This document shows, one piece after another, positions 7,031 through 14,309 of a stretch of DNA of 32,674 bases. Each line of letters begins with the position of its first letter. Within the stretch, counting starts at the first letter, position 1. Position numbers and translations under genes: made by a program. The notes under the pieces are model-generated. The model did no database searches. It had not been told where the DNA came from and saw nothing but the letters and a program-made list of their open reading frames with translations. This stretch comes from a virus, in the IMG/VR virus record IMGVR_UViG_3300015374_000034, positions 1-32,674 of that record; one strand, 5' to 3'.

Positions 7031-7038
7031 GCCGAAGT
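7031..7038 (+). promoter_or_regulatory. GCCGAAGT promoter box
   Basis: Exact box directly abutting the terL stop. If it is a -10 element, transcription would start near 7045 and give a leader of about 65 nt before the ATG at 7110. No conserved -35 is visible. Confidence 0.55.
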
Positions 7039-7052
7039 CCTCCGCAGAGCCG

Positions 7053-7091
7053 TAGCCCGTGAGGGGCTAGGCCAGATGCCCGTGATGGGCA
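7053..7091 (+). promoter_or_regulatory. Twin leader hairpins with CCC-GTGA-loop motif
   Basis: Two successive small hairpins lie in the leader of the next gene: TAGCCC/GGGCTA (7053-7069) and TGCCC/GGGCA (7077-7091). Both have loops beginning GTGA. The AGGAGGG ribosome site follows directly. Possible RNA-protein binding site. Confidence 0.45.
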
Positions 7092-7109
7092 GAACAGGAG
7101 GGCATAGCC

Positions 7110-7529
7110 ATGCCACGCGAGACCGTCTTCACTCCGTACCCCCACGACCCCGCCACCGGGCCGGCGCCGTTCCAGATCCACGTCGGCTGGCAGCGCGACC
7201 AGGACGTCCAGGTCGGCATCGGCACCCCGGAGACCGGCACCGGGCAGTACCACATCGTCGACCACGTCTACGGCGACGACGTCGAGCGCATCGGTCAGCT
7301 CATGCAGACCTTCCTCATCGAGAACAGCATGGGCGTCCAGCACGACTTCCGCACGTCCGACGCGGAGCGCGATTACCACGCTCTGCTGGGCCGCGGGGTG
7401 CTCGACGCCGTCACTGGCTCGAACCCGTTTGGTACCGACATCTGGTGGCGTCCCGGCCGCGCGCAGATCAACACGCTGATCCGCCTGCTCCGCAAGGCGC
7501 GCGACGCGGCGTACGGCCGCGACGAGTAA
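7110..7529 (+). CDS. Hypothetical protein between terminase and portal modules
   Basis: 139 aa, ATG at 7110 with AGGAGGG about 7 nt upstream. Aromatic N-terminal half (FQIHVGWQRDQDVQVGIGTP), helical middle (VERIGQLMQTFLIEN), basic C-terminus (INTLIRLLRKARDAAYGRDE). No family recognised. It has its own promoter box, a structured leader and a terminator immediately downstream, so it forms a single-gene unit, perhaps a separately controlled early or regulatory product. Confidence 0.75.
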   Translation: MPRETVFTPYPHDPATGPAPFQIHVGWQRDQDVQVGIGTPETGTGQYHIVDHVYGDDVERIGQLMQTFLIENSMGVQHDFRTSDAERDYHALLGRGVLDAVTGSNPFGTDIWWRPGRAQINTLIRLLRKARDAAYGRDE

Positions 7530-7539
7530 ACCAGCCAGC

Positions 7540-7577
7540 GACAGCCCCGTCCCAACGCCCGTTGAGACGGGGCTGTC
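7540..7577 (+). terminator. Hairpin terminator with operator palindrome at its tip
   Basis: A 38-nt inverted repeat: outer arms GACAGCCCCGTC / GACGGGGCTGTC are perfect (12 bp). After one mismatch the inner arms CAACG / CGTTG surround a CC centre. The inner part is a full copy of the AACG palindrome family (7553-7564). There is no U-tract, as is common for actinobacterial terminators. Confidence 0.7.
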
Positions 7578-7681
7578 GTGAGCTCGACGCCGGCGAGCGT
7601 GCACCATCGGCGCACTCTCAGCCCCGTTTTCGACAGAAACCTGCGGGAAACGGGAGTTGAGGAGCGTTTAGAGGCGTTCAG

Positions 7682-7696
7682 GCCGAAGTCTGCTCC
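7682..7696 (+). promoter_or_regulatory. GCCGAAGT box with 7-nt spacing to a leaderless GTG
   Basis: GCCGAAGT occupies 7682-7689, followed by seven bases and the GTG at 7697. No Shine-Dalgarno sequence is present, which fits a transcript starting at the start codon. A degenerate operator (AACGGGAGTTGAG) lies at 7649-7661. Confidence 0.65.
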
Positions 7697-8125
7697 GTGC
7701 CGACGACCGAGATGCAGGAGGACCGCTTCGGCCCCTCCAGTGCAGCCCCCGCAGCGCACGAGCCTCCCTCGATGGAGCAGCTGGTCCTGCTGTTCTCCTC
7801 CACGATCAACGCGCTCGGCGCGCCCGGCTACCTGGGGACCAGGGCCGAGGTGGAGAAGGAGCTGGACCTCATCGCTGCCGCGATGCGGACGTTCTACGCC
7901 AAGCCCGCCGACATGGTCATGCGCGAGTGCTCGGCGTACACCGGCCGGCTCACCGAGCTCGCGGTGCTCCTGCACCGCCGTGAGGGCGAGAGCCGGCACT
8001 GGACCAGGGTCCGCACCCAGCAGGTCCAGCGGTTCATCGACGAGCTCGACCGGCAGTGGAAGACCGCCAGCCGGCTGATCGAGGTCTCGCGTCAGGACCT
8101 CGCCGTGATGAGGGGGCAGGTGTGA
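7697..8125 (+). CDS. Hypothetical helical protein preceding portal
   Basis: 142 aa from the GTG at 7697, chosen because it lies exactly 7 nt after GCCGAAGT; the internal ATGs at 7712 and 7772 lack ribosome sites. After a disordered 30-residue N-terminus the protein is almost entirely helical (TRAEVEKELDLIAAAMRTFY, RVRTQQVQRFIDELDRQWK). Its TGA overlaps the portal GTG (GTGA), so it is coupled to portal synthesis. Could be a portal-associated or head assembly protein. No family recognised. Confidence 0.75.
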   Translation: MPTTEMQEDRFGPSSAAPAAHEPPSMEQLVLLFSSTINALGAPGYLGTRAEVEKELDLIAAAMRTFYAKPADMVMRECSAYTGRLTELAVLLHRREGESRHWTRVRTQQVQRFIDELDRQWKTASRLIEVSRQDLAVMRGQV

Positions 8126-9786
8126 CTGTCGTAGTCCGCGAGAACGCGGTGCTCAACACCGCGGACGGCATGCCGTGGATCAACGCTGCCGGCGACGAGT
8201 TCACCAGCGCCGTGAAGCCCTACGTCGACAAGGTCGCCCGCGAGATCGCGAACTGGGTGGACCGCACCCGCACCGCTGGCCGCGGGCCCAGCCTGTTCAA
8301 CCGCGCCGCCTACGTCGCGCCCGACAACCCCTACTCCCAGATGGCCACCGCGCGATCCGCGGTGGAGAACGACGACGTCATCGGCGGGGTCTGCGACGTC
8401 ACCGAGGGCCTGATCTTCCAGGGCCTCAAGTGGGAGTCCGAGGACCCGCTCGCGGCCGACATCTTCAACCAGCTGGGCACCGACCTCGACCTCGACTCGT
8501 TCGCCCGGCAGTGGCACCGCGAGGACTTCATCTACAGCCAGTCGATCGTCGGACTGTGGTGGGGCCGCAAGACCTACACGCCCAAGGCGAAGACCGAGAA
8601 GGGCAAGCGGTCCAAGAAGAAGGTCACCATGGCCTGCCCGGTCGCGTGGACCTTCCTCGACCCCACCAAGGTCGTCCCTCTGCGCCCTGGCCCGTTCGGC
8701 GAGGACCGCCTCGCGTGGCACGCCACGCCGTATGAGATGGCCGCCGCCGCGGCCGGCGTGAACGGCGAGTACATGGACCCGCTGCTGGCCGAGTTCACCC
8801 TCGGCAAGATCAACGTCAACGACCGCGTCGAGCGCGAGCTCGTGATCCGCTGGGGCTTCGACCCGGATCGGCTGCTGCTGCTCAACCCCATGACGGTCTT
8901 CCGGATGACCCGCACCAAGATGACCTACGAGCGGTTCCCGATCATCCGGCTCAAGTCGACCTTCCCGCTGCTCGACCTCAAGCAGCAGCTGATCGAGGCC
9001 GACCGCGTCAGCCTCGTCGGCGCGGCCAACTTCATCCTGCTCGTGCGCCAGGGCACCAAGGAGGAGCCCGCCACCCAGGAGGAGATCGACAACCTCAAGG
9101 ACAACTTCAAGGTGGTCGCCAAGCTCCCCGTCGTCGTCGGCGACCACCGCCTCCAGATCGACATCATCACCCCGGCCCAGGAGCACGTCCTCCAGAGCGA
9201 GAAGTACGACGTCCTCGACCGTCGCATCCTCCAGCGCACCATGGGCGCGCTCACCATGGGCAGCAGCGGCCAGCGCAACGAGTCGACCGTCACGATCGCC
9301 CGCGGCGTGGCCCGGCTGCTGGAGAACCGGCGCCACATGATGAAGCGGACGCTGGAGCGCGAGATCGCGCGCCGCATCGTCGACCACCCCGACAACGCCG
9401 ACCTGTTCGAGCACGAGCCCAACCTCGTGTTCACCCCGAAGAACGTCCAGCTCGACGACGACGCCGAGGTGGCCCGCTCGATCATGGCGCTGCGCACGAT
9501 GAACGAGATCTCCCGCGAGTCGACGCTGGAGCACTTCGGGTTCGACCAGGCCACCGAGGCGCTGCGCCGCGAGTTCGAGAAGGACGCCGGCTACGACGAC
9601 ACCTTCAAGACCGTCGTGCCGTTCTCCGCGACCGGCGGCCAGGGCGACAACCCCGACGGGACGCCCACGCCCTCCAACGTTGACGGAGCCAAGGGCGGTC
9701 GCCCGGCTGGCGGCGGCAACTCTCCGCAGTCCCCCCAGGGCCAGGCCGGCGGACGCAATAGCCGGGGCCAGAAGTCGCCGAAGTAG
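8122..9786 (+). CDS. Portal protein
   Basis: 554 aa, typical of siphovirus portals. GTG at 8122 overlaps the previous stop. Features: N-terminal helical part with NRAAYVAPDNPYSQ, a DPTKVVPL strand motif, a long middle helix region (FPLLDLKQQLIEADRVSL) matching the stem/crown layout, and TMGALTMGSSGQRNESTVTI, the segment often seen before the C-terminal helices. The last about 50 residues are Gly/Asn/Pro-rich and disordered. It forms the dodecameric ring at the head vertex through which TerL pumps DNA. Gene order (between TerL and protease/scaffold) confirms the call. Its final codons carry the promoter box for the next gene. Confidence 0.9.
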   Translation: MTVVVRENAVLNTADGMPWINAAGDEFTSAVKPYVDKVAREIANWVDRTRTAGRGPSLFNRAAYVAPDNPYSQMATARSAVENDDVIGGVCDVTEGLIFQGLKWESEDPLAADIFNQLGTDLDLDSFARQWHREDFIYSQSIVGLWWGRKTYTPKAKTEKGKRSKKKVTMACPVAWTFLDPTKVVPLRPGPFGEDRLAWHATPYEMAAAAAGVNGEYMDPLLAEFTLGKINVNDRVERELVIRWGFDPDRLLLLNPMTVFRMTRTKMTYERFPIIRLKSTFPLLDLKQQLIEADRVSLVGAANFILLVRQGTKEEPATQEEIDNLKDNFKVVAKLPVVVGDHRLQIDIITPAQEHVLQSEKYDVLDRRILQRTMGALTMGSSGQRNESTVTIARGVARLLENRRHMMKRTLEREIARRIVDHPDNADLFEHEPNLVFTPKNVQLDDDAEVARSIMALRTMNEISRESTLEHFGFDQATEALRREFEKDAGYDDTFKTVVPFSATGGQGDNPDGTPTPSNVDGAKGGRPAGGGNSPQSPQGQAGGRNSRGQKSPK

Positions 9787-9791
9787 GGAGC
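9777..9791 (+). promoter_or_regulatory. GCCGAAGT box inside portal 3' end, 7 nt from the next ATG
   Basis: GCCGAAGT at 9777-9784 spans the last portal codons and stop; seven bases later comes the ATG at 9792. The spacer contains GGGAG, so translation could use either a ribosome site on a longer mRNA or a leaderless start. Confidence 0.55.
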
Positions 9792-10640
9792 ATGACCGTG
9801 ACCAGCAAGGCTCAGCTGCGCGACGACCTGCACCGCCGCTACGGTCGCGATCGCGCCGCGGTGATGTCGCCGCAGGAGATGCACGACAAGGCCGTGAAGA
9901 TGGGCGCCAACTGCCCCGGCATGGGCAAGCAGAAGGCCGGCGACGTCGCGTGGGAACGAGCGTTCGTACTCCACGCCGAGAGCGGCCGGACGGTCATCAC
10001 CGCACCGGTGCGCGAGATCGCCTCGAACAACCCGGCCTTCACCCTGCTCTCGGGTCGACTCGTCGGCGCCGACGAGCCCAACCGCAACGGCGCCCTGTGG
10101 ACTAGCGAGGACCTCCAGATGGGCGAGGGCTCCGTTGCTGGCGGGCCGCTGAACTGGCTCCACGACGACACCAAGAACATCGGCTGCCTGCTCGACGGCC
10201 GGATGACCGCGGCCACCGACGACGTGCCCGCCCACATCGCCACCAACGCCGCCGTGTGGTCGTTCCTGTTCCCCAACGAGACCAAGGTGATCGCCAGCGC
10301 CGCCCGCGCCGGCGACCTCTACTACTCGATGGAGTGCGTCAGCCGCGAGGTCTCCTGCGTCGGCGACAACGGCTGCGGGGAGTCCTTCTCCTACGCCGAC
10401 TACGAGGCCAAGCGCACGTGCGCGCACCTGCGCGAGCGCTCCTCGACGCGCCGGTTCGTCGACCCGCTGTTCCTCGGCGCCGCGGTGATCGTCCCGCCCG
10501 TCTCCCCCGGCTGGGCGCAGGCCAACGTCGAGCTCGCGCGCCAGGCCGCTGCCGCCGCCGAGACGATCCACGAGGACCACCTCACCAAGCAGCAGGCGCA
10601 GGACCTCGCCGCGCAGATCCTCAGCTGGGCCAACCGCTAG
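9792..10640 (+). CDS. Probable prohead maturation protease
   Basis: 282 aa, ATG at 9792 with GGGAG. Middle region shows the layout of herpesvirus/HK97-type prohead proteases: LSGRLVGADEPNRNGALWTS, then GPLNWLHDDTKNIGCLLDGR with a candidate catalytic His, then LYYSMECVSRE with a candidate catalytic Ser. A cysteine cluster follows (C-x6-C, NGCGE, RTCAHL), a possible zinc site less usual for the family. C-terminal helix QQAQDLAAQILSWA. It would cleave scaffold and capsid delta-regions. Position between portal and scaffold agrees. Its TAG ends in a shared CTAG with a reverse gene. Confidence 0.7.
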   Translation: MTVTSKAQLRDDLHRRYGRDRAAVMSPQEMHDKAVKMGANCPGMGKQKAGDVAWERAFVLHAESGRTVITAPVREIASNNPAFTLLSGRLVGADEPNRNGALWTSEDLQMGEGSVAGGPLNWLHDDTKNIGCLLDGRMTAATDDVPAHIATNAAVWSFLFPNETKVIASAARAGDLYYSMECVSREVSCVGDNGCGESFSYADYEAKRTCAHLRERSSTRRFVDPLFLGAAVIVPPVSPGWAQANVELARQAAAAAETIHEDHLTKQQAQDLAAQILSWANR

Positions 10641-11047
10641 AGCAGCACCTCGCTGTTCAGCACGAACATGCGTGACGCGAAGGCCTCATCGGCGACCGGG
10701 TCACTGCACACCAGCTGGTGCTCGACGATGTCGTGCCGGCCGCGGTCGACCCATCCGTTCCGGTACGCCTGCGCGCGTCGTACCTGGCTGGTCACGCCCA
10801 GGGCGGCGAGCGTGACCACGATCAGCATCCCGACGAAGGCTGCCCAGCCAGTGGCCTGCACCGCGAGGAAGACTCCGGCCAGCATCGCCAGGAACTTGAC
10901 CAGCACCAGGGGCACCATCCATCGCGCTCGGGACTGCATCTCGACGTAGCACTTCTCCCAGACCTGGCCCTGCTGGAACGCCCACTCGAACGGCTGCGGC
11001 ATCCGCGCCGCTTGACGCAGCTGACGCTCGATCTCCTCGTGATCCAT
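10637..11047 (-). CDS. Reverse-strand two-TM membrane protein inside structural region
   Basis: 136 aa on the opposite strand to all neighbours. Two adjacent hydrophobic segments (about residues 45-63 and 68-86: PLVLVKFLAMLAGVFLAV; AAFVGMLIVVTLAALGV) lie between a charged amphipathic N-terminal region and a soluble C-terminal domain of about 45 residues. ATG at 11047 with TACGGT ending 6 nt upstream, as in a leaderless promoter; a weak GGTGAG is also present. It is monocistronic and convergent with the protease, sharing CTAG. An independently expressed membrane protein in this setting suggests a moron-like gene, perhaps superinfection exclusion (inference only). Confidence 0.65.
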   Translation of the reverse strand: MDHEEIERQLRQAARMPQPFEWAFQQGQVWEKCYVEMQSRARWMVPLVLVKFLAMLAGVFLAVQATGWAAFVGMLIVVTLAALGVTSQVRRAQAYRNGWVDRGRHDIVEHQLVCSDPVADEAFASRMFVLNSEVLL

Positions 11048-11058
11048 GCGCTCACCGT

Positions 11059-11068
11059 AACGCGCGTT
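11059..11068. promoter_or_regulatory. Palindrome AACGCGCGTT at the promoter of the reverse membrane gene
   Basis: Perfect 10-bp palindrome of the AACG family, centre 11063.5. It overlaps the edge of the candidate -10 (TACGGT, 11059 to 11054 on the reverse strand), a position suited to repression. Confidence 0.5.
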
Positions 11069-11090
11069 CAGACCCCGGAGCCGATGCCGT

Positions 11091-11106
11091 CTGAACGCCC
11101 GTTGAG
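11091..11106. promoter_or_regulatory. Palindromic operator-like site CTGAACG-CC-CGTTGAG
   Basis: Centre 11098.5, lying 35.5 nt upstream of the GCCGAAGT box of the scaffold-capsid operon and 35 nt from the palindrome of the divergent reverse gene. Confidence 0.6.
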
Positions 11107-11112
11107 CGCGAA

Positions 11113-11141
11113 CTAGCGCCTGCGGCCAGGTCAGCCGAAGT
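11113..11141 (+). promoter_or_regulatory. Promoter of scaffold-capsid operon: CTAGC - GCCGAAGT
   Basis: CTAGC at 11113 and GCCGAAGT at 11134-11141 are 21 nt apart, start to start. The same pair at the same distance occurs ahead of the major tail protein (17734/17755). Sigma-28 promoters have TAAA about 19 nt before GCCGATAA, so CTAG may be the -35 here. Leader of about 55-60 nt to the ATG at 11205. Confidence 0.6.
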
Positions 11142-11204
11142 CACCCCTCGAACGGCGGTCGAGCCAAACCCCTCGACCCAGACAGGTGTGAGGAGGCAAG
11201 GCAC

Positions 11205-11738
11205 ATGGCCGACACGGACAAGACGTTCACCGAGCAGGAGCACATCGCGATCCTCGCGGATCGCGTGGCGAAGGAGACCGCTTCTCTGACCGAGCAGATC
11301 AACACGCTCACCACCGAGAAGACGGATCTGGAGTCCAAGCTCGACGTCGCCGAGAGCGCCAAGGTCGCCGCCGAGCAGGCCAAGGAGACCGCGGAGAAGG
11401 AGCTCGCGGACTTCAAGGCAGGGCTCGACGAGCTGGCCCAGGCCGAGGCCCGCAAGGGCGAGCGGCTCGACAAGGTCAAGGAGGTCGCGGCCCACCTCGG
11501 GGACGACTTCCTCGCCGACGAGGCCCGCGTACAGCGGATCGTCGCGATGAGCGACGACCAGTTCGAGGGCTATGTCGCCGACCTCAAGACGACCGCCCCG
11601 GCGACCACCTCGACGGGTGCCCCGGCCCCGCGCGAGACCGCCATGGCCGGCGCCGCGAGCGCCGCCGCCGGCGGGGCGCCGACCGAGTCCGCCGGCCGGC
11701 AGTTCCTGCTCGGCCGCTACATCCCGAAGGGGGACTGA
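11205..11738 (+). CDS. Scaffolding protein
   Basis: 177 aa, ATG with GAGGAGG upstream. Residues about 10-85 form a highly charged coiled coil (EQINTLTTEKTDLESKLDVA, AEQAKETAEKELADFKAG), followed by a short helical domain and an Ala/Thr/Pro-rich linker, ending in FLLGRYIPKGD. This composition and the place directly before decoration and capsid genes are typical of phage scaffolds, which guide capsid assembly and are then removed by the protease. First gene of a three-gene operon. Confidence 0.85.
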   Translation: MADTDKTFTEQEHIAILADRVAKETASLTEQINTLTTEKTDLESKLDVAESAKVAAEQAKETAEKELADFKAGLDELAQAEARKGERLDKVKEVAAHLGDDFLADEARVQRIVAMSDDQFEGYVADLKTTAPATTSTGAPAPRETAMAGAASAAAGGAPTESAGRQFLLGRYIPKGD

Positions 11739-11741
11739 CCC

Positions 11742-12290
11742 ATGGCCTCCGACTACGGCCTCAACTTCGGGTTCCGGCGCTCCGACGAGTCGATGGCGAC
11801 CCGCGAGGGCCGCTTCAAGACCCCGGCCACCGGTGACCCGCTGCTCCAGGGTTCGGCGGTCTCGCTGGACCCGGCCACGCCCGGCTACCTCAAGCAGGCG
11901 GACGCCAATGCCGACCCGGTGACGGGTCTGACTGGCCTCCTCGTGCAGGAGGAGAGCCACATCCCGGACCGGTTCAACGAGGTCCTGCTTCTCGGCCACG
12001 ACTCCTACGACCTGGGGCGCTGCAAGCTCGACCAGCTCTCGGTCATGTGGGCCGGCGTCGGGACCAAGGTCTGGTTCCGCAACACGGCGGCGTACGCCCG
12101 GGGCTCGCGCTCCAAGGACGCCGTCACCCTCGTCGACGTCACCGGAGTCGCCGTGGGCGACCCGCTGGTGTGGGACGGGTCCAAGTGGGTCAAGGGCGAC
12201 GGGACTCCCGCCGGCTGGCTCACCGTCACCGCCGTTTCCGGCACGGGCGCCACCGCAGGTGCCTACGTCGAGGCCGTCGTCACCTTCTGA
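11742..12290 (+). CDS. Capsid decoration / head-stabilisation protein
   Basis: 182 aa starting 3 nt after the scaffold stop. Beta-rich with no long helices; repeated Gly/Thr/Val strands (AVTLVDVTGVAVGDPLVWDG, WLTVTAVSGTGATAGAYVEA) resemble phage head decoration proteins that stud the outer capsid. Position between scaffold and major capsid gene is the usual one for this class. No sequence-specific motif was identified, so function rests on context and fold type. Confidence 0.65.
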   Translation: MASDYGLNFGFRRSDESMATREGRFKTPATGDPLLQGSAVSLDPATPGYLKQADANADPVTGLTGLLVQEESHIPDRFNEVLLLGHDSYDLGRCKLDQLSVMWAGVGTKVWFRNTAAYARGSRSKDAVTLVDVTGVAVGDPLVWDGSKWVKGDGTPAGWLTVTAVSGTGATAGAYVEAVVTF

Positions 12291-12307
12291 GAGGGGGGAC
12301 CAACACC

Positions 12308-13297
12308 ATGAGCACCAAGACCATCGACGACCTCCTGGCCGCCAAGTCTGGGCTGGACCCGTGGGGCCGGCAGAAGGCCGGTGACCTCGCGGAGTACCAG
12401 CGCGCGAAGGCCGCCCTCAACCAGGAGGCCAAGGACAACTGGCACCGGGAGGAGTGGCACCGCGAGCAGGCCGCCATCCTCGCGGAGCGCCTCGACTACG
12501 GCTTCCAGTTCGAGAACCTGTTCGGCACCTACTTCGAGGTCCGCAACGTCGGCGAGTTCGACACCGTGGAGATCTCGGAGCGCCGGGGCATGCAGGTCTT
12601 CTGGACCGCCCGCGGTGGCTACATCGACGAGACCCAGCTCAAGACCGAGCGGTTCACGGTCCCCCGTGACACCATCGGTTTCCACGTCTCGGAGTTCGCC
12701 GACAAGCTGCGCGCGAACTACGCCGAGACGCTGGAGCAGCTGGCGGACCTCGCCATGCAGCGCCTCGACGCCGAGGTCAACCGCCGGATGTTCCAGCTGC
12801 TCCAGGCAGCGATCCCGTCGTCCTCGCCCTACTACGTCAACGCGACCACGGGCATGACCAAGGACGACCTCGACACCGCGCTGCGCGAGGTGTGGGACGC
12901 CGTCAAGCCGAACAACGGCACGATGCCTCCGATCACGATCCTCGGTCGGGCCACGATGATCGACAAGATCAGCGACGTCATCACCGACGCCTCTGCTCTG
13001 TTCGACCCCGAGGCCACCTCGGAGATCCGCCGGCTGGGGCGCATCGGCGTCTACCGCGGCGCCAACGTGGTGCGCATCCAGAACTACACCGACGAGAACG
13101 ACGCCTCCTACATCCCGGACAACGAGCTCTGGGTCTTCGGCGGCACCGTCGGTCTGTTCGCGAAGTACGGCGGCATGCAGAGCAAGTCGTGGGAGGAGAA
13201 CACGGTGGACTACCGGCACATCCGTGGCCGGATGGACTGCGGTGGCCTCGTGTACCACCCGGACCGCGCCCGTCGCATCGTGGACGGCAGCGTCTGA
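12308..13297 (+). CDS. Major capsid protein (HK97-like fold)
   Basis: 329 aa from the ATG at 12308, with a GAGAGGGGGG ribosome site; open frame upstream belongs to the previous gene's shadow. The N-terminal about 60 residues are helical and charged, like a delta-domain. Later segments fit an HK97-type E-loop, spine helix (LEQLADLAMQRLDAEVNRRM) and P/A domains (PITILGRATMIDKI, FGGTVGLFAKYGGM). A strong terminator follows 20 nt after the stop, so the capsid message ends here rather than running into the connectors. Confidence 0.88.
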   Translation: MSTKTIDDLLAAKSGLDPWGRQKAGDLAEYQRAKAALNQEAKDNWHREEWHREQAAILAERLDYGFQFENLFGTYFEVRNVGEFDTVEISERRGMQVFWTARGGYIDETQLKTERFTVPRDTIGFHVSEFADKLRANYAETLEQLADLAMQRLDAEVNRRMFQLLQAAIPSSSPYYVNATTGMTKDDLDTALREVWDAVKPNNGTMPPITILGRATMIDKISDVITDASALFDPEATSEIRRLGRIGVYRGANVVRIQNYTDENDASYIPDNELWVFGGTVGLFAKYGGMQSKSWEENTVDYRHIRGRMDCGGLVYHPDRARRIVDGSV

Positions 13298-13317
13298 CCT
13301 CGCCCCGCCGCTCAACA

Positions 13318-13351
13318 CAGAACCCCTGGGACCACAGTCCCGGGGGTTCTG
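13318..13351 (+). terminator. Strong hairpin terminator after capsid gene
   Basis: 15-bp stem (CAGAACCCCTGGGAC with GTCCCGGGGGTTCTG, one G-T pair) around a CACA loop, without a U-tract. It closes the scaffold-capsid operon and sits 21 nt before the next promoter box. Confidence 0.85.
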
Positions 13352-13372
13352 TCCATGTTCGGGCGCTCTCGG

Positions 13373-13387
13373 GCCGAAGTACTCGTC
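13373..13387 (+). promoter_or_regulatory. GCCGAAGT box with 7-nt spacing to the leaderless endolysin ATG
   Basis: GCCGAAGT at 13373-13380, seven bases, then ATG at 13388. No ribosome site precedes the ATG. It lies just after the capsid terminator, making the lysis cassette a separate unit. Confidence 0.7.
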
Positions 13388-13930
13388 ATGAGCAGGAGTG
13401 AGAACGGCTGGCCGGCGATCGCGAGCAACTCCTCGTCGCTGCTGTACACGTGGGTCCTGCCCGTGGCCGACCACGAGAAGGACTACGTCCACCTCCGCTG
13501 CCACCGCGGCTCCGCGGGTTTCGTGCTCTGCCACTGCGCGATGCGCTGGGACGGCATGATCGAGGACATCGACGGCGGCATCGTCGACGACTGGGGCTGG
13601 GCGTTCCGGCCGGTCCGCGGCTACTCGACCGTCCTGAGCAACCACTCCAGCGGGACCGCGCTCGACCTCGACGCCATCAAGCACCCGTTGGGCCGCGACA
13701 CCTTCGACGACGCGGACACCGCGACCATGCACAAGCTGCTCAAGATCTACGACGGCACGATCCGCTGGGGCGGCGACTACCACAACCGCCTCGACCAGAT
13801 GCACATCGAGCTGAACGACGGGGTGACCATGGCCGACGTCGAGCGCGTGGCCAAGAAGCTCATGAAGACGCCTCGCGGCCAGCGCCTGCTGGCAGCCAAC
13901 CCCTCTCAGAAAGTGGTGATCCTGTCATGA
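13388..13930 (+). CDS. Endolysin, M15 family L,D/D,D-peptidase
   Basis: 180 aa, a single catalytic domain. The M15 zinc motif S-x-H-x2-G-x-A-x-D is seen as SNHSSGTALDLD (His86, Asp93). IRWGGDY (about 126-131) and QMHIEL (His139, with Asp136 just before) supply the remaining catalytic and zinc residues. Such enzymes cut the peptide stem or cross-bridge of peptidoglycan. No separate wall-binding domain, signal peptide or membrane segment is present, so release would depend on the holin encoded next. Start chosen by the promoter spacing; the upstream extension has no ribosome site. ATGA overlap to the next gene. Confidence 0.9.
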   Translation: MSRSENGWPAIASNSSSLLYTWVLPVADHEKDYVHLRCHRGSAGFVLCHCAMRWDGMIEDIDGGIVDDWGWAFRPVRGYSTVLSNHSSGTALDLDAIKHPLGRDTFDDADTATMHKLLKIYDGTIRWGGDYHNRLDQMHIELNDGVTMADVERVAKKLMKTPRGQRLLAANPSQKVVILS

Positions 13931-14022
13931 CCTGGTCCAAGTCCGAGGTCCTGCTCCTGCTGATCCTCGTCACGCTGTGGATCGACATCCTGTTCGTGGG
14001 CGCGAAGGCGCTGATCCGATGA
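13927..14022 (+). CDS. 31-aa single-TM membrane peptide of lysis cassette
   Basis: Tiny gene reading MTWSKSEVLLLLILVTLW then IDILFVGAKALIR. It has a charged start, one hydrophobic helix of about 20 residues and a basic end. ATG overlaps the endolysin stop (ATGA) and its TGA overlaps the next ATG in the same way, so all three are coupled. Probably a holin partner, antiholin or pinholin-like peptide; which of these cannot be told from sequence. Confidence 0.65.
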   Translation: MTWSKSEVLLLLILVTLWIDILFVGAKALIR

Positions 14023-14309
14023 GCCTGCTCAACCGGCTCCTCTCGGTGCCGAACCTCGTGCTCGGCGCCATCACCTCCGGCCTCGGCCTCCTGGTGCTGT
14101 TCGGCGTGGACCTCTCCGACGCCCAGATCGGCGGCATCCTCGCCTTTCTCGGCGCCGTGATCGCGCTGGTCACCGCGATCGTGGTGCCCTCGGGCCAGGT
14201 CATCGCCCAGCAGAAGCCCGGCGATGAGCCGGTGAAGGCGACGAAGGCCGCCGCGCTGCGCTGGGGCCTGCGCGAGGGATCGACCGTGACGGTCGACCAC
14301 GCGGCGTAA
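14019..14309 (+). CDS. Holin
   Basis: 96 aa with two hydrophobic segments (about residues 12-28, LVLGAITSGLGLLVLFG, and 37-56, GGILAFLGAVIALVTAIVV) joined by a short acidic turn (VDLSDAQI), and a charged C-terminal tail. This is a classic small two-TM holin layout, and it directly follows the endolysin. It would form membrane lesions that let the M15 endolysin reach the wall. ATGA overlap with the preceding peptide gene. Confidence 0.8.
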   Translation: MSLLNRLLSVPNLVLGAITSGLGLLVLFGVDLSDAQIGGILAFLGAVIALVTAIVVPSGQVIAQQKPGDEPVKATKAAALRWGLREGSTVTVDHAA

